Of a stretch of DNA of 64,000 nucleotides, positions 50,900-59,535 are shown in pieces (within the stretch, counting starts at the first letter, position 1; each line of letters begins with the position of its first letter). The notes beneath the pieces were generated by a model. The model saw only the letters and a program-made list of their open reading frames with translations. It had not been told where the DNA came from and ran no database searches. The position numbers were made by a program, and so were the translations under genes. The DNA lies in NCBI RefSeq assembly GCF_000495815.1, contig NZ_AWGE01000009.1:62001-126000 (forward strand), in the 5' to 3' direction. Origin of the DNA: Asticcacaulis sp. AC466. GTDB lineage: Bacteria > Pseudomonadota > Alphaproteobacteria > Caulobacterales > Caulobacteraceae.

Positions 50900-52291
50900 T
50901 CAAAGCGCCAAGGCTTGGCGATAGGTTTCTATCTGGTCCAGCTTGGCGTGGAACAACGACCAGTCGTCTTCAAAGGCAATCTGCGCCCAGATGGCTTCGA
51001 TCTCGTCATAGAGCAGGGTTTCGGGTTCAGACTCCGCGAACCTGGGATGATCGATCCTGTCCGGCGCTGCGGGCCTGTATCTATTCAGGCAGTCATGAAA
51101 TGCCGCGAAGGCGCCACCGGTATAGGTGTGGCCGCGCGGGCCCGACAGGGCGCGAGGTTCGGCAGATATCCCGCCGAACCAGTCATAGAACAGCCCTTCG
51201 AAACTGCCGTCGTCGCGAAGATCCGCCAGCAGGTCGTAAAGCGTCCTGACCAGCGCGCTGTCATCTGCGGTCGGCACCACATTCAAACGGGCGCAAACGG
51301 CCAACTGCAATTCACGGTCATAGCGTTCGGAAAAGGCGTTGAAACTGGCCACCAGGGTCGTCTGATCGCCGATCAAGGTCAGGCAGCGGCCCAGCTGACC
51401 GAGGTTCCACAACACGGCGTCCGGCTGGCGGCCATAGGCGTACAGACCGGTTTCGTCGAAATAGGCCGCCGTAAAGGCGGGATCGTAGTGCGGCAGGAAT
51501 CGGTAGGGGCCGTAATCGAAGCTTTCGCCCGTGACGTTCATATTGTCGGTATTGAGAACGCCATGCACGAACCCCGCGGTCATCCACCGCGCCGCCAGGG
51601 TGGCCGTGGCCGAAACGACCGCATCGAAAAAGTCTTCGGCGTTTGTGCAGGCGGGATAATAGTTGGCGATCAAAAACGCTACGAGGTCGCGCATGGTTGC
51701 GACGTCATTATGGTAGGCCAGGCGCTCGAACGTGCCAAAGCGGATATGGCTATGGCTCAGGCGCACGAGGACGCTGGAGCGGGTAGGCGAGGGCTCGTCG
51801 CCGCGCATCAAGGCTTCGCCGGTTTCGATAAGCGAAAAGGATTTTGACGTTGGCACGCCGAGCGCTTCCAGCATGGCGGTGGCCAGCACTTCGCGGACGC
51901 CACCCTTCAAGGTTAGCTTGCCGTCGCCGCCACGCGAATAGGGCGTCTTGCCCGAGCCCTTGGTCCCCAGATCGAGCAGGCGTCCCTTATCGTCGTACAT
52001 CTGGGCGAACAGAAAGCCGCGTCCATCGCCAAGATCGGGATTGTAATAGCGAAATTGATGGCCGTGGTAACGTAGGGCGAGCGGCACAGGTTGATTGTCG
52101 GGCAAGGGGGCGAAACGGCCGAAATGCTTGATCCAGTCGGCATCGCTCAGGCCTTCAAGGCCAATGGACTGCGCGGCGCGGTCGTTGCGGTAGCGCAAGG
52201 TGGCTTGCGGAAAGTCGGCTGCCATAACCGGATCGTGAACCGCCAGGGGACTGAGGCTTAGCAGGGGGGCCGGGCGGTAGGTCAATCGCAA
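50900..52291 (-). CDS. selO: Protein adenylyltransferase SelO
   Basis: 463 residues. SelO is a pseudokinase-fold enzyme that AMPylates proteins in redox defence. Motifs: ALRYHGHQFRYYNPDLGDGRGFLFAQ, LLDLGTKGSGKTPYSRGGDGKLTLKGGVREVLATAMLEALGVPTSKSFSLIETGE, then FVHGVLNTDNMNVTGESFDYGPYRFLPHYDP (metal-binding Asn/Asp). The start is a TTG at 52291; alternatives downstream would cut conserved sequence. It overlaps the end of the cystatin-like gene by ten bases, so the two are co-transcribed. The C-terminal CxxU/CxxC seen in some SelO proteins is absent. Confidence 0.93.
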   Translation of the reverse strand: MRLTYRPAPLLSLSPLAVHDPVMAADFPQATLRYRNDRAAQSIGLEGLSDADWIKHFGRFAPLPDNQPVPLALRYHGHQFRYYNPDLGDGRGFLFAQMYDDKGRLLDLGTKGSGKTPYSRGGDGKLTLKGGVREVLATAMLEALGVPTSKSFSLIETGEALMRGDEPSPTRSSVLVRLSHSHIRFGTFERLAYHNDVATMRDLVAFLIANYYPACTNAEDFFDAVVSATATLAARWMTAGFVHGVLNTDNMNVTGESFDYGPYRFLPHYDPAFTAAYFDETGLYAYGRQPDAVLWNLGQLGRCLTLIGDQTTLVASFNAFSERYDRELQLAVCARLNVVPTADDSALVRTLYDLLADLRDDGSFEGLFYDWFGGISAEPRALSGPRGHTYTGGAFAAFHDCLNRYRPAAPDRIDHPRFAESEPETLLYDEIEAIWAQIAFEDDWSLFHAKLDQIETYRQALAL

Positions 52292-52650
52292 GCCTCGACA
52301 TCGGTCCAGGCGGTCAGGCTGTACTGGGCGTTCAGATCTTTGAACACCTTGGCCGAGACGAGGTGACCGCGCGCAAACAAGCCAGGCTTAGGCGACTTGA
52401 TCCGAAGGCATAGACTGTAATTCATACCGGCGACCACCTGTTGCCGGGCTGACAGTATGTGTTTAAGGCTGACGGGCTTGGGCGCGTTATGAACGGCGAA
52501 ATCCGCCGCCGCCTGCACGTCGGTGTCCTTGACGTCTACCGCTTGAAAACCGCCGACAATCGGCGGGGCGGGTTGTGCGGGCGTTTGGGTCGCGCCCGCT
52601 GTGGCGCTGGTCAGGAACAGAAAGAAAAGCGACGAGAATACCGATGTCAT
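52282..52650 (-). CDS. Exported cystatin-like protein
   Basis: 122 residues from the ATG at 52650, with a signal (MTSVFSSLFFLFLTSATAGA). The mature protein shows three cystatin hallmarks in order: an N-terminal GG pair (PPIVGGFQAVD), a helix (TDVQAAADFAVHNA) and the first inhibitory loop QVVAG at residues 71-75, followed by MNYSLCLRI. The second PW-type loop is not obvious. Cystatins inhibit papain-like cysteine proteases; bacterial members are rarely characterised. It is upstream of and overlaps selO. Confidence 0.78.
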   Translation of the reverse strand: MTSVFSSLFFLFLTSATAGATQTPAQPAPPIVGGFQAVDVKDTDVQAAADFAVHNAPKPVSLKHILSARQQVVAGMNYSLCLRIKSPKPGLFARGHLVSAKVFKDLNAQYSLTAWTDVEACD

Positions 52651-53225
52651 GGTGCATATGCCTGTTTTGACTGTCTTAGCCTGCAAGCCTATCAGAAATC
52701 TATCCCGAATCGCGGGCGTAGTGGCGTGTCGCCCGCTAGGCGATGTAAAAACAACCGCCCTTCCGGCCGCCCTTAGGGAGCTCGCGCTGTAGAGGTGTGT
52801 CTTTTATGCGGCATAGGCATCACAATACGTCGCAACAGCGGAGGCTTCTTACGGCCCAAGAGGGGGTTGGAGGGCAAATTGCGGTGAAATTGGCGGTTGT
52901 TTCAGGTCTGATACTCTTGTCTTGCGCAGGTGCAGCAATTTAAGGGTGAAAAAGAGCCCTAGCGGAAACTTAACGTTTACGTCAACTGCGACAATGGTTT
53001 GCTATACTTTCCACAACAATTCTCGTCAAATTCTCAGGCTTAATTAAGACCTCACGGCGTAATATTTTGTGCGCTGCAGTAATGGTGTATTCGATATTTG
53101 TTTCCGTGCGCGTAATGTGTTAGGAATTATGAGTAATCATAGCGCTGTTTTTCACAGGCTGTGCTTCGCCACAAAGACAAAAATAAAATACTTAAGCAGA
53201 GATGAAATTTACCTAAGGGAAAGAA
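52651..53225. other. Long intergenic region upstream of the TonB-dependent receptor
   Basis: A 575-base gap, AT-richer than the flanks. It must hold the divergent promoter of the cystatin-selO operon and that of the receptor; a TATACT hexamer near 53003 is a possible -10. AAGGGAAAGAA is the receptor ribosome site. Short open frames inside have no ribosome site or family signature, and no RNA element was recognised. Confidence 0.45.
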
Positions 53226-55847
53226 ATGCAACAGGCCATTCGTTTACTTAAAACCCGTGCCTTGATGGCGGGCGTTGCCGGCGTCGCGCTTATGACCGCC
53301 GTCCCCGTGGCCGCCTTCGCCCAGCCTGCCGCGCCAGCTCCCGCGCCGGCCGCTCAGGACGACACTGTCACGGTTGTTGTCACGGCCCAGAAGCGCGAGC
53401 AACGTCTGCAGGACGTGCCTATCGTCGTGACCACCTTGTCCGCCAAGTTGTTGCAGGACGCCGGTGTCAAGGACATCAAGGATATGCAGATCCTGACGCC
53501 CGGCCTGACTGTTACCTCGACCCAGAACGAAACCCTGACAACGGCTCGTATCCGCGGCGTCGGCACGGTTGGCGACAACCCCGGCCTGGAATCCTCGGTC
53601 GGTGTCGTGATCGACGGTGTCTATCGTCCCCGCAACGGTGTCGGGTTTGGCGACCTGGGCGAGATGGAGCGCATCGAAGTCCTGAAAGGCCCTCAAGGCA
53701 CGCTGTTCGGTAAGAACACGTCGGCGGGCGTCATCAACATCATCACCAAAAAGCCGTCCTTTACCTTTGGCGCCGATGGCGAAGCCACGTTCGGTAATTA
53801 CGGTGCGCAAGGCTATGCCGCATCCGTTACGGGCCCGATCGTCGATGATCTGGTTGCCGGGCGTCTCTACATCGCCAAGCGCTCGCACGACGGTTACACC
53901 GACGTCGATACGGGTGTAGGCCCGCGTACCTTGAAGTCCGACCAGGATCAGGATTTCACCACGGTCCGCGGCCAGTTGCTGTTCACACCGAATTCCGATT
54001 CAGAAATCCGGGTTATCGGCGATTTCAGCCATCGCGATGAGTATTGCTGTGTTGCCGTCCAGACGCTCTCCGGCCCGACCGGGGCTGCGATCAACGCGCT
54101 GGCTGGCGGGCACGGCATCGCGGCTACGGCCAATCCTGATGCGCGCCTGGCCTATTCGAACCGCGACACGCACCAGGTCGTTCGCGACGGCGGCGTCTCG
54201 GTCGAAGGCAATTTCAAGATTGGCGCGTTTGGCGGCTCGACCTTCACCACCATCACCGGTATTCGGGATTGGAAGGCGACCAACGGTCAGGATCTCGACT
54301 ATTCCGGTGCCGATATCCTGTACCGTAAGGACAACGGCGACTTCAATGTCCGCTTCAAGACATTCAGCCAGGAATTACGCCTGGCCGGCGCTACCGACAA
54401 GCTCAACTGGCTGGTCGGCGCCTTCTACGTCAAGGAAGACATGACGCGCGCCGACTCATATGTCTACGGCTCCGCCTATGAACCCTATCTCGGCCTCTTG
54501 CTGTCTAGCCAGGTGACCGGCACCCAAGACCCAACCTTCGTTTCCAAGCTGACCGGGCGCCCCTACGGCACCAACTTCGCTGCCGGTGCCCAGGCCCGCG
54601 ATCACTACACGCAATCCGATGAAAGCTACGCGCTCTTCACCAATAATTCGTGGAAGGTGACCGAAGCCATCGAACTGACCATGGGCTTGCGCTACACTCA
54701 CGAGAAGAAGGACATGACGGCGCTGTACACCAACAGCGACAGCGGCGCAGGCTGCGCAGCCGGACTACAGAAGTACGGCCAGGCCGCCGCCATTATGCAA
54801 GCCAAGGGTGGCAACGTCACGCAGTCGGTCATCGCGGGCGCTAACCCGTACTGGGCGGGTGCGATTGCCGCCGGAAAGGCACCGACCCTGGTGGGCGCGC
54901 TATGTCCGTTCTGGGGCAATCCGGCCTTCAACAACCGCCGTGTGTCCGACAGCAAAGCCAACAGCAATCTGTCCGGAACCTTGAAAGCCGCCTGGCACCT
55001 GAATCCCACCGCCATGCTGTACGTATCCTACGCCCGGGGGTATAAGGCCGGCGGCTTTAACCTGGACCGCGCCCAGACTGGCATTACACCAGACACAGAC
55101 CTGACCTTCGCACCGGAGACCGTCGATTCCTACGAAGTCGGTTTGAAAACGTCGCTGTTCAACGATGCCCTGGCTGTCAATGTCACGGCGTTCGATCAGC
55201 GTTATCAGAACTTCCAGCTCAATACCTTCCTCGGTACGGCCTTTGTGGTTGAATCCATACCGTCACTGACGTCCAAAGGCTTTGATGCCGACATGTACTG
55301 GCGCACCCCGGTGCCTGGCCTGAGCTTCCAGGGCGGCATCTCTTACGCCGACACCAAGTATGGCAACTTCACCGCCGCCGACCTGGACAATCCGGCCCAC
55401 TTCCCCGGCCTGTCGTTGTTGCCGGGCGCCCAGGTGTCCTTCGCGCCTAAATGGACCTCCTCGGCGGCCCTGACCTGGGGGCATACCTTCGGAAATCTGC
55501 GCACCTCGGCCAACCTAACGGCAAAGTATACCTCGGATTACAATACGGGCTCCGACCTGGTCCCGTACAAATCCCAGGACAGCTACACCCTGGTCAATGG
55601 CCGTCTGTCGATCGGCGCTGCCGACCGCTCATGGACGGTCGAAATCTGGGGGCAGAACCTGACCGACGTGAACTATCGTCAGGTGGTCATCAACGCACCG
55701 CTGCAAGGGACGGGCTTCCAGTCTACGGTGCAGACGGCCGGATCCAATCCGGGCACCTACTACAACAAATCGCTCGACTCCAACACCTATGACGCCTTCA
55801 TTGGCGCACCTAAGACCTACGGTGTGACCCTGCGCGTCAAGTATTGA
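53226..55847 (+). CDS. TonB-dependent outer-membrane receptor
   Basis: 873 residues. Signal (TRALMAGVAGVALMTAVPVAAFAQ), then a plug with the TonB-box-like DDTVTVVVTAQKREQRLQDVPIVVTTL, IRGVGTVGDNPGLESSVGVVIDGVYR and MERIEVLKGPQGTLFGKNTSAGVINIITKKP, then a 22-strand barrel ending in the aromatic-terminal GVTLRVKY. The plug pattern is that of the large receptor group of Caulobacter and sphingomonads used for sugars or other nutrients. The substrate cannot be assigned; no hydrolase or inner-membrane transporter is adjacent. A terminator follows. Confidence 0.94.
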   Translation: MQQAIRLLKTRALMAGVAGVALMTAVPVAAFAQPAAPAPAPAAQDDTVTVVVTAQKREQRLQDVPIVVTTLSAKLLQDAGVKDIKDMQILTPGLTVTSTQNETLTTARIRGVGTVGDNPGLESSVGVVIDGVYRPRNGVGFGDLGEMERIEVLKGPQGTLFGKNTSAGVINIITKKPSFTFGADGEATFGNYGAQGYAASVTGPIVDDLVAGRLYIAKRSHDGYTDVDTGVGPRTLKSDQDQDFTTVRGQLLFTPNSDSEIRVIGDFSHRDEYCCVAVQTLSGPTGAAINALAGGHGIAATANPDARLAYSNRDTHQVVRDGGVSVEGNFKIGAFGGSTFTTITGIRDWKATNGQDLDYSGADILYRKDNGDFNVRFKTFSQELRLAGATDKLNWLVGAFYVKEDMTRADSYVYGSAYEPYLGLLLSSQVTGTQDPTFVSKLTGRPYGTNFAAGAQARDHYTQSDESYALFTNNSWKVTEAIELTMGLRYTHEKKDMTALYTNSDSGAGCAAGLQKYGQAAAIMQAKGGNVTQSVIAGANPYWAGAIAAGKAPTLVGALCPFWGNPAFNNRRVSDSKANSNLSGTLKAAWHLNPTAMLYVSYARGYKAGGFNLDRAQTGITPDTDLTFAPETVDSYEVGLKTSLFNDALAVNVTAFDQRYQNFQLNTFLGTAFVVESIPSLTSKGFDADMYWRTPVPGLSFQGGISYADTKYGNFTAADLDNPAHFPGLSLLPGAQVSFAPKWTSSAALTWGHTFGNLRTSANLTAKYTSDYNTGSDLVPYKSQDSYTLVNGRLSIGAADRSWTVEIWGQNLTDVNYRQVVINAPLQGTGFQSTVQTAGSNPGTYYNKSLDSNTYDAFIGAPKTYGVTLRVKY

Positions 55848-55871
55848 TCGACGAAATATCCGGTAAAAAAG

Positions 55872-55902
55872 AACCCCGCGGAGCGATCCGCGGGGTTTTT
55901 TG
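55872..55902. terminator. Bidirectional terminator after the receptor gene
   Basis: AACCCCGCGGA at 55872-55882 pairs with TCCGCGGGGTT at 55887-55897 around GCGA and runs into TTTTT; the A-run at 55865-55870 also suits the convergent acyl-CoA synthetase gene. Confidence 0.9.
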
Positions 55903-55943
55903 TTATTCGTATAAGGCGCTATTTTTTGGGCATTGAAACGGGG

Positions 55944-57749
55944 CTAAAGCCTTAGCTTGCCGTTGGCGATGTCGCTTATCATGTCTGCCGTGACCGGCAC
56001 GTAATCATCGCCGTGACAGACAAAGATGGGATCGCGGGTCTGGGCGATGTCATATCCCACCTTGATCAAATCCATCTTCTTATACTTGAAGGTGCCGGTT
56101 GTTTCGACTTCCTGCAACATGCGAACAAATTTGGGCCTCGCCCAGGAGGGCAGCTTGGCATCGACATGGTTCTTGAAGGTTTTCAAATCGAAGCCGTCGC
56201 GGGCGACGATGGCGGCCATACCGGCCTTGCCGTCATGGTTCGGGACGGGGACGCCGTAGATGATGGCCTCCTCTACCCCGGGTGCCGAGGCCGAATATTC
56301 CGCCACTTCCGAGGTCGACACGTTTTCTCCCTTCCAGCGGAAAGTATCGCCAATACGATCGACGAAATAGAGGTAACCCGCCTTGTCCTGGCGCATAAGG
56401 TCGCCGGTGCGGAACCATTGGTCACCTTTCTTGAAGACGTCGTTCAGGACCTTCTTCTGGCTGGCGGCCTTGTCCGCGTAGCCGGAATAGGCGTGTCGTG
56501 CGTCGTGCGCGATCATGCCGATGGCTTCGCCGATTTCGCCTGGCTTGCATTCGTAGCACAGACCGTCTGGGCGGCGATCAGGCAGTTCGCTTTCGACGTC
56601 AAAGCGGACCAGGCGGACATTGAAACTCTTCTTCAGGATTTTGGGTACACGGGCAATGGCGCCGGAGTGACCGTCCAGATTGAACAGCGACACATTCCCT
56701 TCGGTAGAGCCGTAAAACTCGAGAATTTCCTTGATGTGGAAACGCGCCTTGAAATGATCCCATACTTCCGGCCGCATTCCATTGCCAAAGGCCATGCGCA
56801 CCTTATGCTTGGTTTCGTCCTCAGGATTGGGGGCAGGGGGCGAATTGACCAGATAGCGGCACAATTCCCCGATGTAGACAATATGGGTGATGCCTTCGCC
56901 GCGCACATCGCTCCAGAAGGCCGAAGCTGAGAACCGGCGCTTCAGCACCAAGGTCGCACCGTTCATGAGTGCTGCGCCGACGGCGCACAGGCCGGCTGTG
57001 GCGTGGTACAGCGGCAGGACGCAGTAGAGGCGGTCGTCCGGCTTCATGTTGGTGAGACCAGCGAACGCCTTCATGTAGAGTTGCGCGCGGGCATTGGAAA
57101 TCTTGGCGGCCTTCGGTAGGCCGGTCGTGCCGGATGTGTAGATGTACAGCGCGGTGCTGTGGGCGGTCAGGTTGGCGCGAATTTGGCGGTCAGGCCGGAC
57201 GGTCGACACGCCTTTCAGCGCGGCGTCCAGGCTTCGGCAATTTTCGGTCTCATCTTCGCGCGGCAGATCCAGAACCCATAGAGCCTGGTGGCGTTCAACC
57301 TGACTTTCAATCTCCTGGAAGCAGGGGCGAGTTGTCTGATCGACAATGGTCAGGCTGGCCACCGAAATATTGATGCAATGCGCCAGACCATTGCCGGTCA
57401 AAGAGTTGTTGATAAGAGCGGTGACGACGCCAATCTTGTTGAAGCCGATCCAGATCGCCAGATATTCCAGCCGGTTGGGCATGAACAAGGCGACCGTATC
57501 GCCGGCTTTCAGGCCACGCTGACGCCCCCAATGGGCGTAGCGATTGGCCATGGTGTCAAGTTGTTGGTAGGTGAGGGACTTGCCTTCGAACTTGATTGCC
57601 GTCTGGGCGGGGAAACGGGTAGCGGCCGCTTCGAAATCGTCGCACACCAGATTGGGGGAATCCGGACTGACGGGGCGTATGCGGCGCAAGATGCGGATCA
57701 AGCGCTTCATGAACACGAAATCACGCTTCATATTGGCGACAAGACGCAT
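55944..57749 (-). CDS. Long-chain acyl-CoA synthetase of the FATP type
   Basis: 601 residues. Activates fatty acids through acyl-adenylates. The AMP-binding motif TALYIYTSGTTGLPKAAKIS is near residue 210, then VLPLYHATAGLCAVG, FGNGMRPEVWDHF, EFYGSTEGN and the C-terminal WFRTGDLMRQDKAGYLYFVDRIGDTFRWKGENVST with the hinge. This is the very-long-chain FATP/SLC27-like subgroup, as shown by the RTGD, GDTFRWKGENVST pattern. A basic N-terminal extension precedes the fold. It follows the DUF1989 gene after 133 bases on the same strand. A link to that gene's pathway is not proven. Confidence 0.9.
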   Translation of the reverse strand: MRLVANMKRDFVFMKRLIRILRRIRPVSPDSPNLVCDDFEAAATRFPAQTAIKFEGKSLTYQQLDTMANRYAHWGRQRGLKAGDTVALFMPNRLEYLAIWIGFNKIGVVTALINNSLTGNGLAHCINISVASLTIVDQTTRPCFQEIESQVERHQALWVLDLPREDETENCRSLDAALKGVSTVRPDRQIRANLTAHSTALYIYTSGTTGLPKAAKISNARAQLYMKAFAGLTNMKPDDRLYCVLPLYHATAGLCAVGAALMNGATLVLKRRFSASAFWSDVRGEGITHIVYIGELCRYLVNSPPAPNPEDETKHKVRMAFGNGMRPEVWDHFKARFHIKEILEFYGSTEGNVSLFNLDGHSGAIARVPKILKKSFNVRLVRFDVESELPDRRPDGLCYECKPGEIGEAIGMIAHDARHAYSGYADKAASQKKVLNDVFKKGDQWFRTGDLMRQDKAGYLYFVDRIGDTFRWKGENVSTSEVAEYSASAPGVEEAIIYGVPVPNHDGKAGMAAIVARDGFDLKTFKNHVDAKLPSWARPKFVRMLQEVETTGTFKYKKMDLIKVGYDIAQTRDPIFVCHGDDYVPVTADMISDIANGKLRL

Positions 57750-57882
57750 ACGCTTTCCGCTCCCCGGAGATATCGGCCGATGCCTGAACTATGCCAACAA
57801 GGTATAGCCGAATCGTTATCGGTAAAGCCAAAAATCGCGCGGTCGGCGCATTTTCTGTAACGCAGCCGTAGGGGAAACGGCC

Positions 57883-58485
57883 TTAACCGACCGGTACGCC
57901 TACTGTTTCGACCACGTAATGGATCGGCTTGAAGGCGTAGTTATTTGACTGCAAAGCCGAACAGGCCGTGAGCGCCACGATCAGGTCCATCTCCGCTTCG
58001 AACAGGATGTGATCTCCCGCCTTGCTCAACGGCGGGTCGACACGCAATTCGCCAGTCTCCCCGTCTATCTGTACGTTCATGAAAATGTTGAAGGCTACCG
58101 GAATTTGATCCGGTTTGATTCCGTACGATTGCAGGGCGTGCGACAAATTGCCGAAACAACCGTGGTGGGGATGTTCATCGCCATAGATGATGCGGAACGT
58201 GTCTTTTGAGCATGGCGTCAGCAGGAAATCATGCCGCCCAACCGTGTCTTCCAGGATACGCAGCATGACATTGCTGCGGTTGGAGTAGAGCGGGTCGCCC
58301 GTCGTAAGGAAGAGTTTGGAGGCATAATCGAGGCTTCGCCCGGACGAAATCACTTCATCCGTATCATTGGCGTTGAAGGCCAGCATGTCGGACACTTGTT
58401 CGCCCTGCGGATCTATGACCCTCAGTCTCTGGCCCGCGTTAAGGCGAAACGCCACACCGGTACGGGGCGAAATGATATGTTCCAT
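57883..58485 (-). CDS. DUF1989 (urea-carboxylase-associated type) protein
   Basis: 200 residues from the ATG at 58485, preceded by GAGGG with a six-base gap. The family pattern is clear: RTGVAFRLNAGQRLRVIDPQGEQVSDMLAFN, then a Cys/His cluster, FLLTPCSKDTFRIIYGDEHPHHGCFGN (C92, H107, H108, C110), PVAFNIFMNVQID and VALTACSALQSN. DUF1989 proteins accompany urea amidolyase and guanidine-using operons, with unclear roles; the Cys/His cluster suggests metal binding. It follows the YqcI/YcgG gene by ten bases, so the two are one operon. Confidence 0.85.
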   Translation of the reverse strand: MEHIISPRTGVAFRLNAGQRLRVIDPQGEQVSDMLAFNANDTDEVISSGRSLDYASKLFLTTGDPLYSNRSNVMLRILEDTVGRHDFLLTPCSKDTFRIIYGDEHPHHGCFGNLSHALQSYGIKPDQIPVAFNIFMNVQIDGETGELRVDPPLSKAGDHILFEAEMDLIVALTACSALQSNNYAFKPIHYVVETVGVPVG

Positions 58486-58495
58486 GGGCTTCCCT

Positions 58496-59200
58496 CTACG
58501 GTCTGAACGGGCATTTCCAGTCATCACCTACCGGCCGGCCGCTGTACTGCGCGGCTTCTGACCTATCACCATGCCTGGCCAGCATTGGGTTTGGGCTGCC
58601 TGCCAGGGCGACGTCGCGATCGATGATGTTGGCCCGCAACGTCTCGTAGCGGCCATCTGCGCGCAATTGTTCGAACTGGTCGTGCGCGTTAAAAACCAAT
58701 GTGGGAACGCGGAAACGTCTGGCCGGCCGGCTGGCGCCCGGATGAAGGCCGACAAGATAAAACGCTTCGCTGGCGAAGCTCAGGGAAAAGGCCGGACTCG
58801 CCGGGTCGGCCGAAACGCGCGGATCGTAAGCATTGCCGCGCGCGACGTCTATGTCGTGAAGCGCCTGAATGCGTGTCCACAAGGCCTCTTCGAAGACGAC
58901 TTCACTCAAGATGGCCTGAGTGTCGAAAATGACGACAAAGGTCTGGAACAAGTCAGGCGCCGATTTGAAGTTGGCGGCGAATTCGCTGAGTTGATCGTAA
59001 ATGCGGGCGTCGTCACGTGGGCAACGGATATCTCCCATTTCGACGATGGTCATCTGACCACGGGCCAGTGCCGACTTGGCGCCGACGCACGGAAATTGTT
59101 TTTCTTTCACAAAGGCCCGAAAGGCGTCGCTAAGACTTTCTTGCGGGTTTTTGGGCCTGCTATTTGGCCGACTATCTGGCCGGGTCTCCAACTCGAGCAT
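58496..59200 (-). CDS. YqcI/YcgG family protein, GntA-like putative heme N-hydroxylase
   Basis: 234 residues from the ATG at 59200 (MLELETRPDSRPN). Family features are FVKEKQFPCVGAKSALARGQM near the N-terminus, FVVIFDTQ, FEEALWTRIQALHD, AFYLVGLHPGASRPARRF and the C-terminal RPVGDDWKCPF. Known members include GntA (guanitoxin pathway) and DcsA-type enzymes (arginine N-hydroxylation in D-cycloserine synthesis), both heme-dependent N-hydroxylases of guanidino groups. A similar reaction is therefore likely, but the substrate is unknown. Ten bases separate it from the DUF1989 gene. Confidence 0.85.
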   Translation of the reverse strand: MLELETRPDSRPNSRPKNPQESLSDAFRAFVKEKQFPCVGAKSALARGQMTIVEMGDIRCPRDDARIYDQLSEFAANFKSAPDLFQTFVVIFDTQAILSEVVFEEALWTRIQALHDIDVARGNAYDPRVSADPASPAFSLSFASEAFYLVGLHPGASRPARRFRVPTLVFNAHDQFEQLRADGRYETLRANIIDRDVALAGSPNPMLARHGDRSEAAQYSGRPVGDDWKCPFRP

Positions 59201-59535
59201 GGTCTATCCTGCACCTGTTTACTTGGCCTCGAAGGCGATGTCGTAAACTAGCCGAACGCGGATAAGGAGGATGTCGGTAAGGCGCGGCCCGCCCGCAAGC
59301 GGAGAATAAGACAATGTCTTTATGGGATTCAGGACTCTTTACGGCACAAAAGTTTGATGAAAGCCGTGTTGCCGGTCCCAATATGCCGAGATGGGATTTA
59401 CACTGAGCATATCGACGAACAGCCTAGTCCTTTACTCAACAACGGGAGGAGGCACTGATTTTGCGCGTAAATTTTATTTGTCTGATTTAATCTATTTTGT
59501 CAGACAAAATGAGCGTTGCGATTTTTTGGGCCTCT
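59201..59535. other. Non-coding gap upstream of the YqcI/YcgG gene
   Basis: 335 bases between the ATP-grasp-like gene stop and the YqcI/YcgG start. The part from 59440 to 59535 is strongly AT-rich compared with the flanks and carries a palindrome with an extra half-site (listed separately). AAGGAGG directly abuts an ATG near 59271 on the plus strand, but the spacing and the 12-codon frame make it an unlikely gene. No RNA gene recognised. Confidence 0.5.
59477..59510. promoter_or_regulatory. Palindrome with extra half-site, candidate operator for the YqcI-DUF1989 operon
   Basis: ATTTTGTCAGACAAAAT at 59494-59510 is an eight-base-arm palindrome about A59502. A further copy of the half, TTTGTCTGA, lies at 59477-59485 and can pair with TCAGACAAA at 59500-59508. 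No loop/T-run pattern of a terminator is present on the plus strand. It may be a repressor operator (TetR/MarR-like symmetry) or, on the minus strand, a structure ending the ATP-grasp-like gene 26 bases downstream of its stop. Confidence 0.5.

Noticed and set aside
59271-59309. Twelve-codon plus-strand frame preceded by AAGGAGG
   Set aside because: The ribosome site directly abuts the ATG, leaving no spacing, and the product is too short to support.
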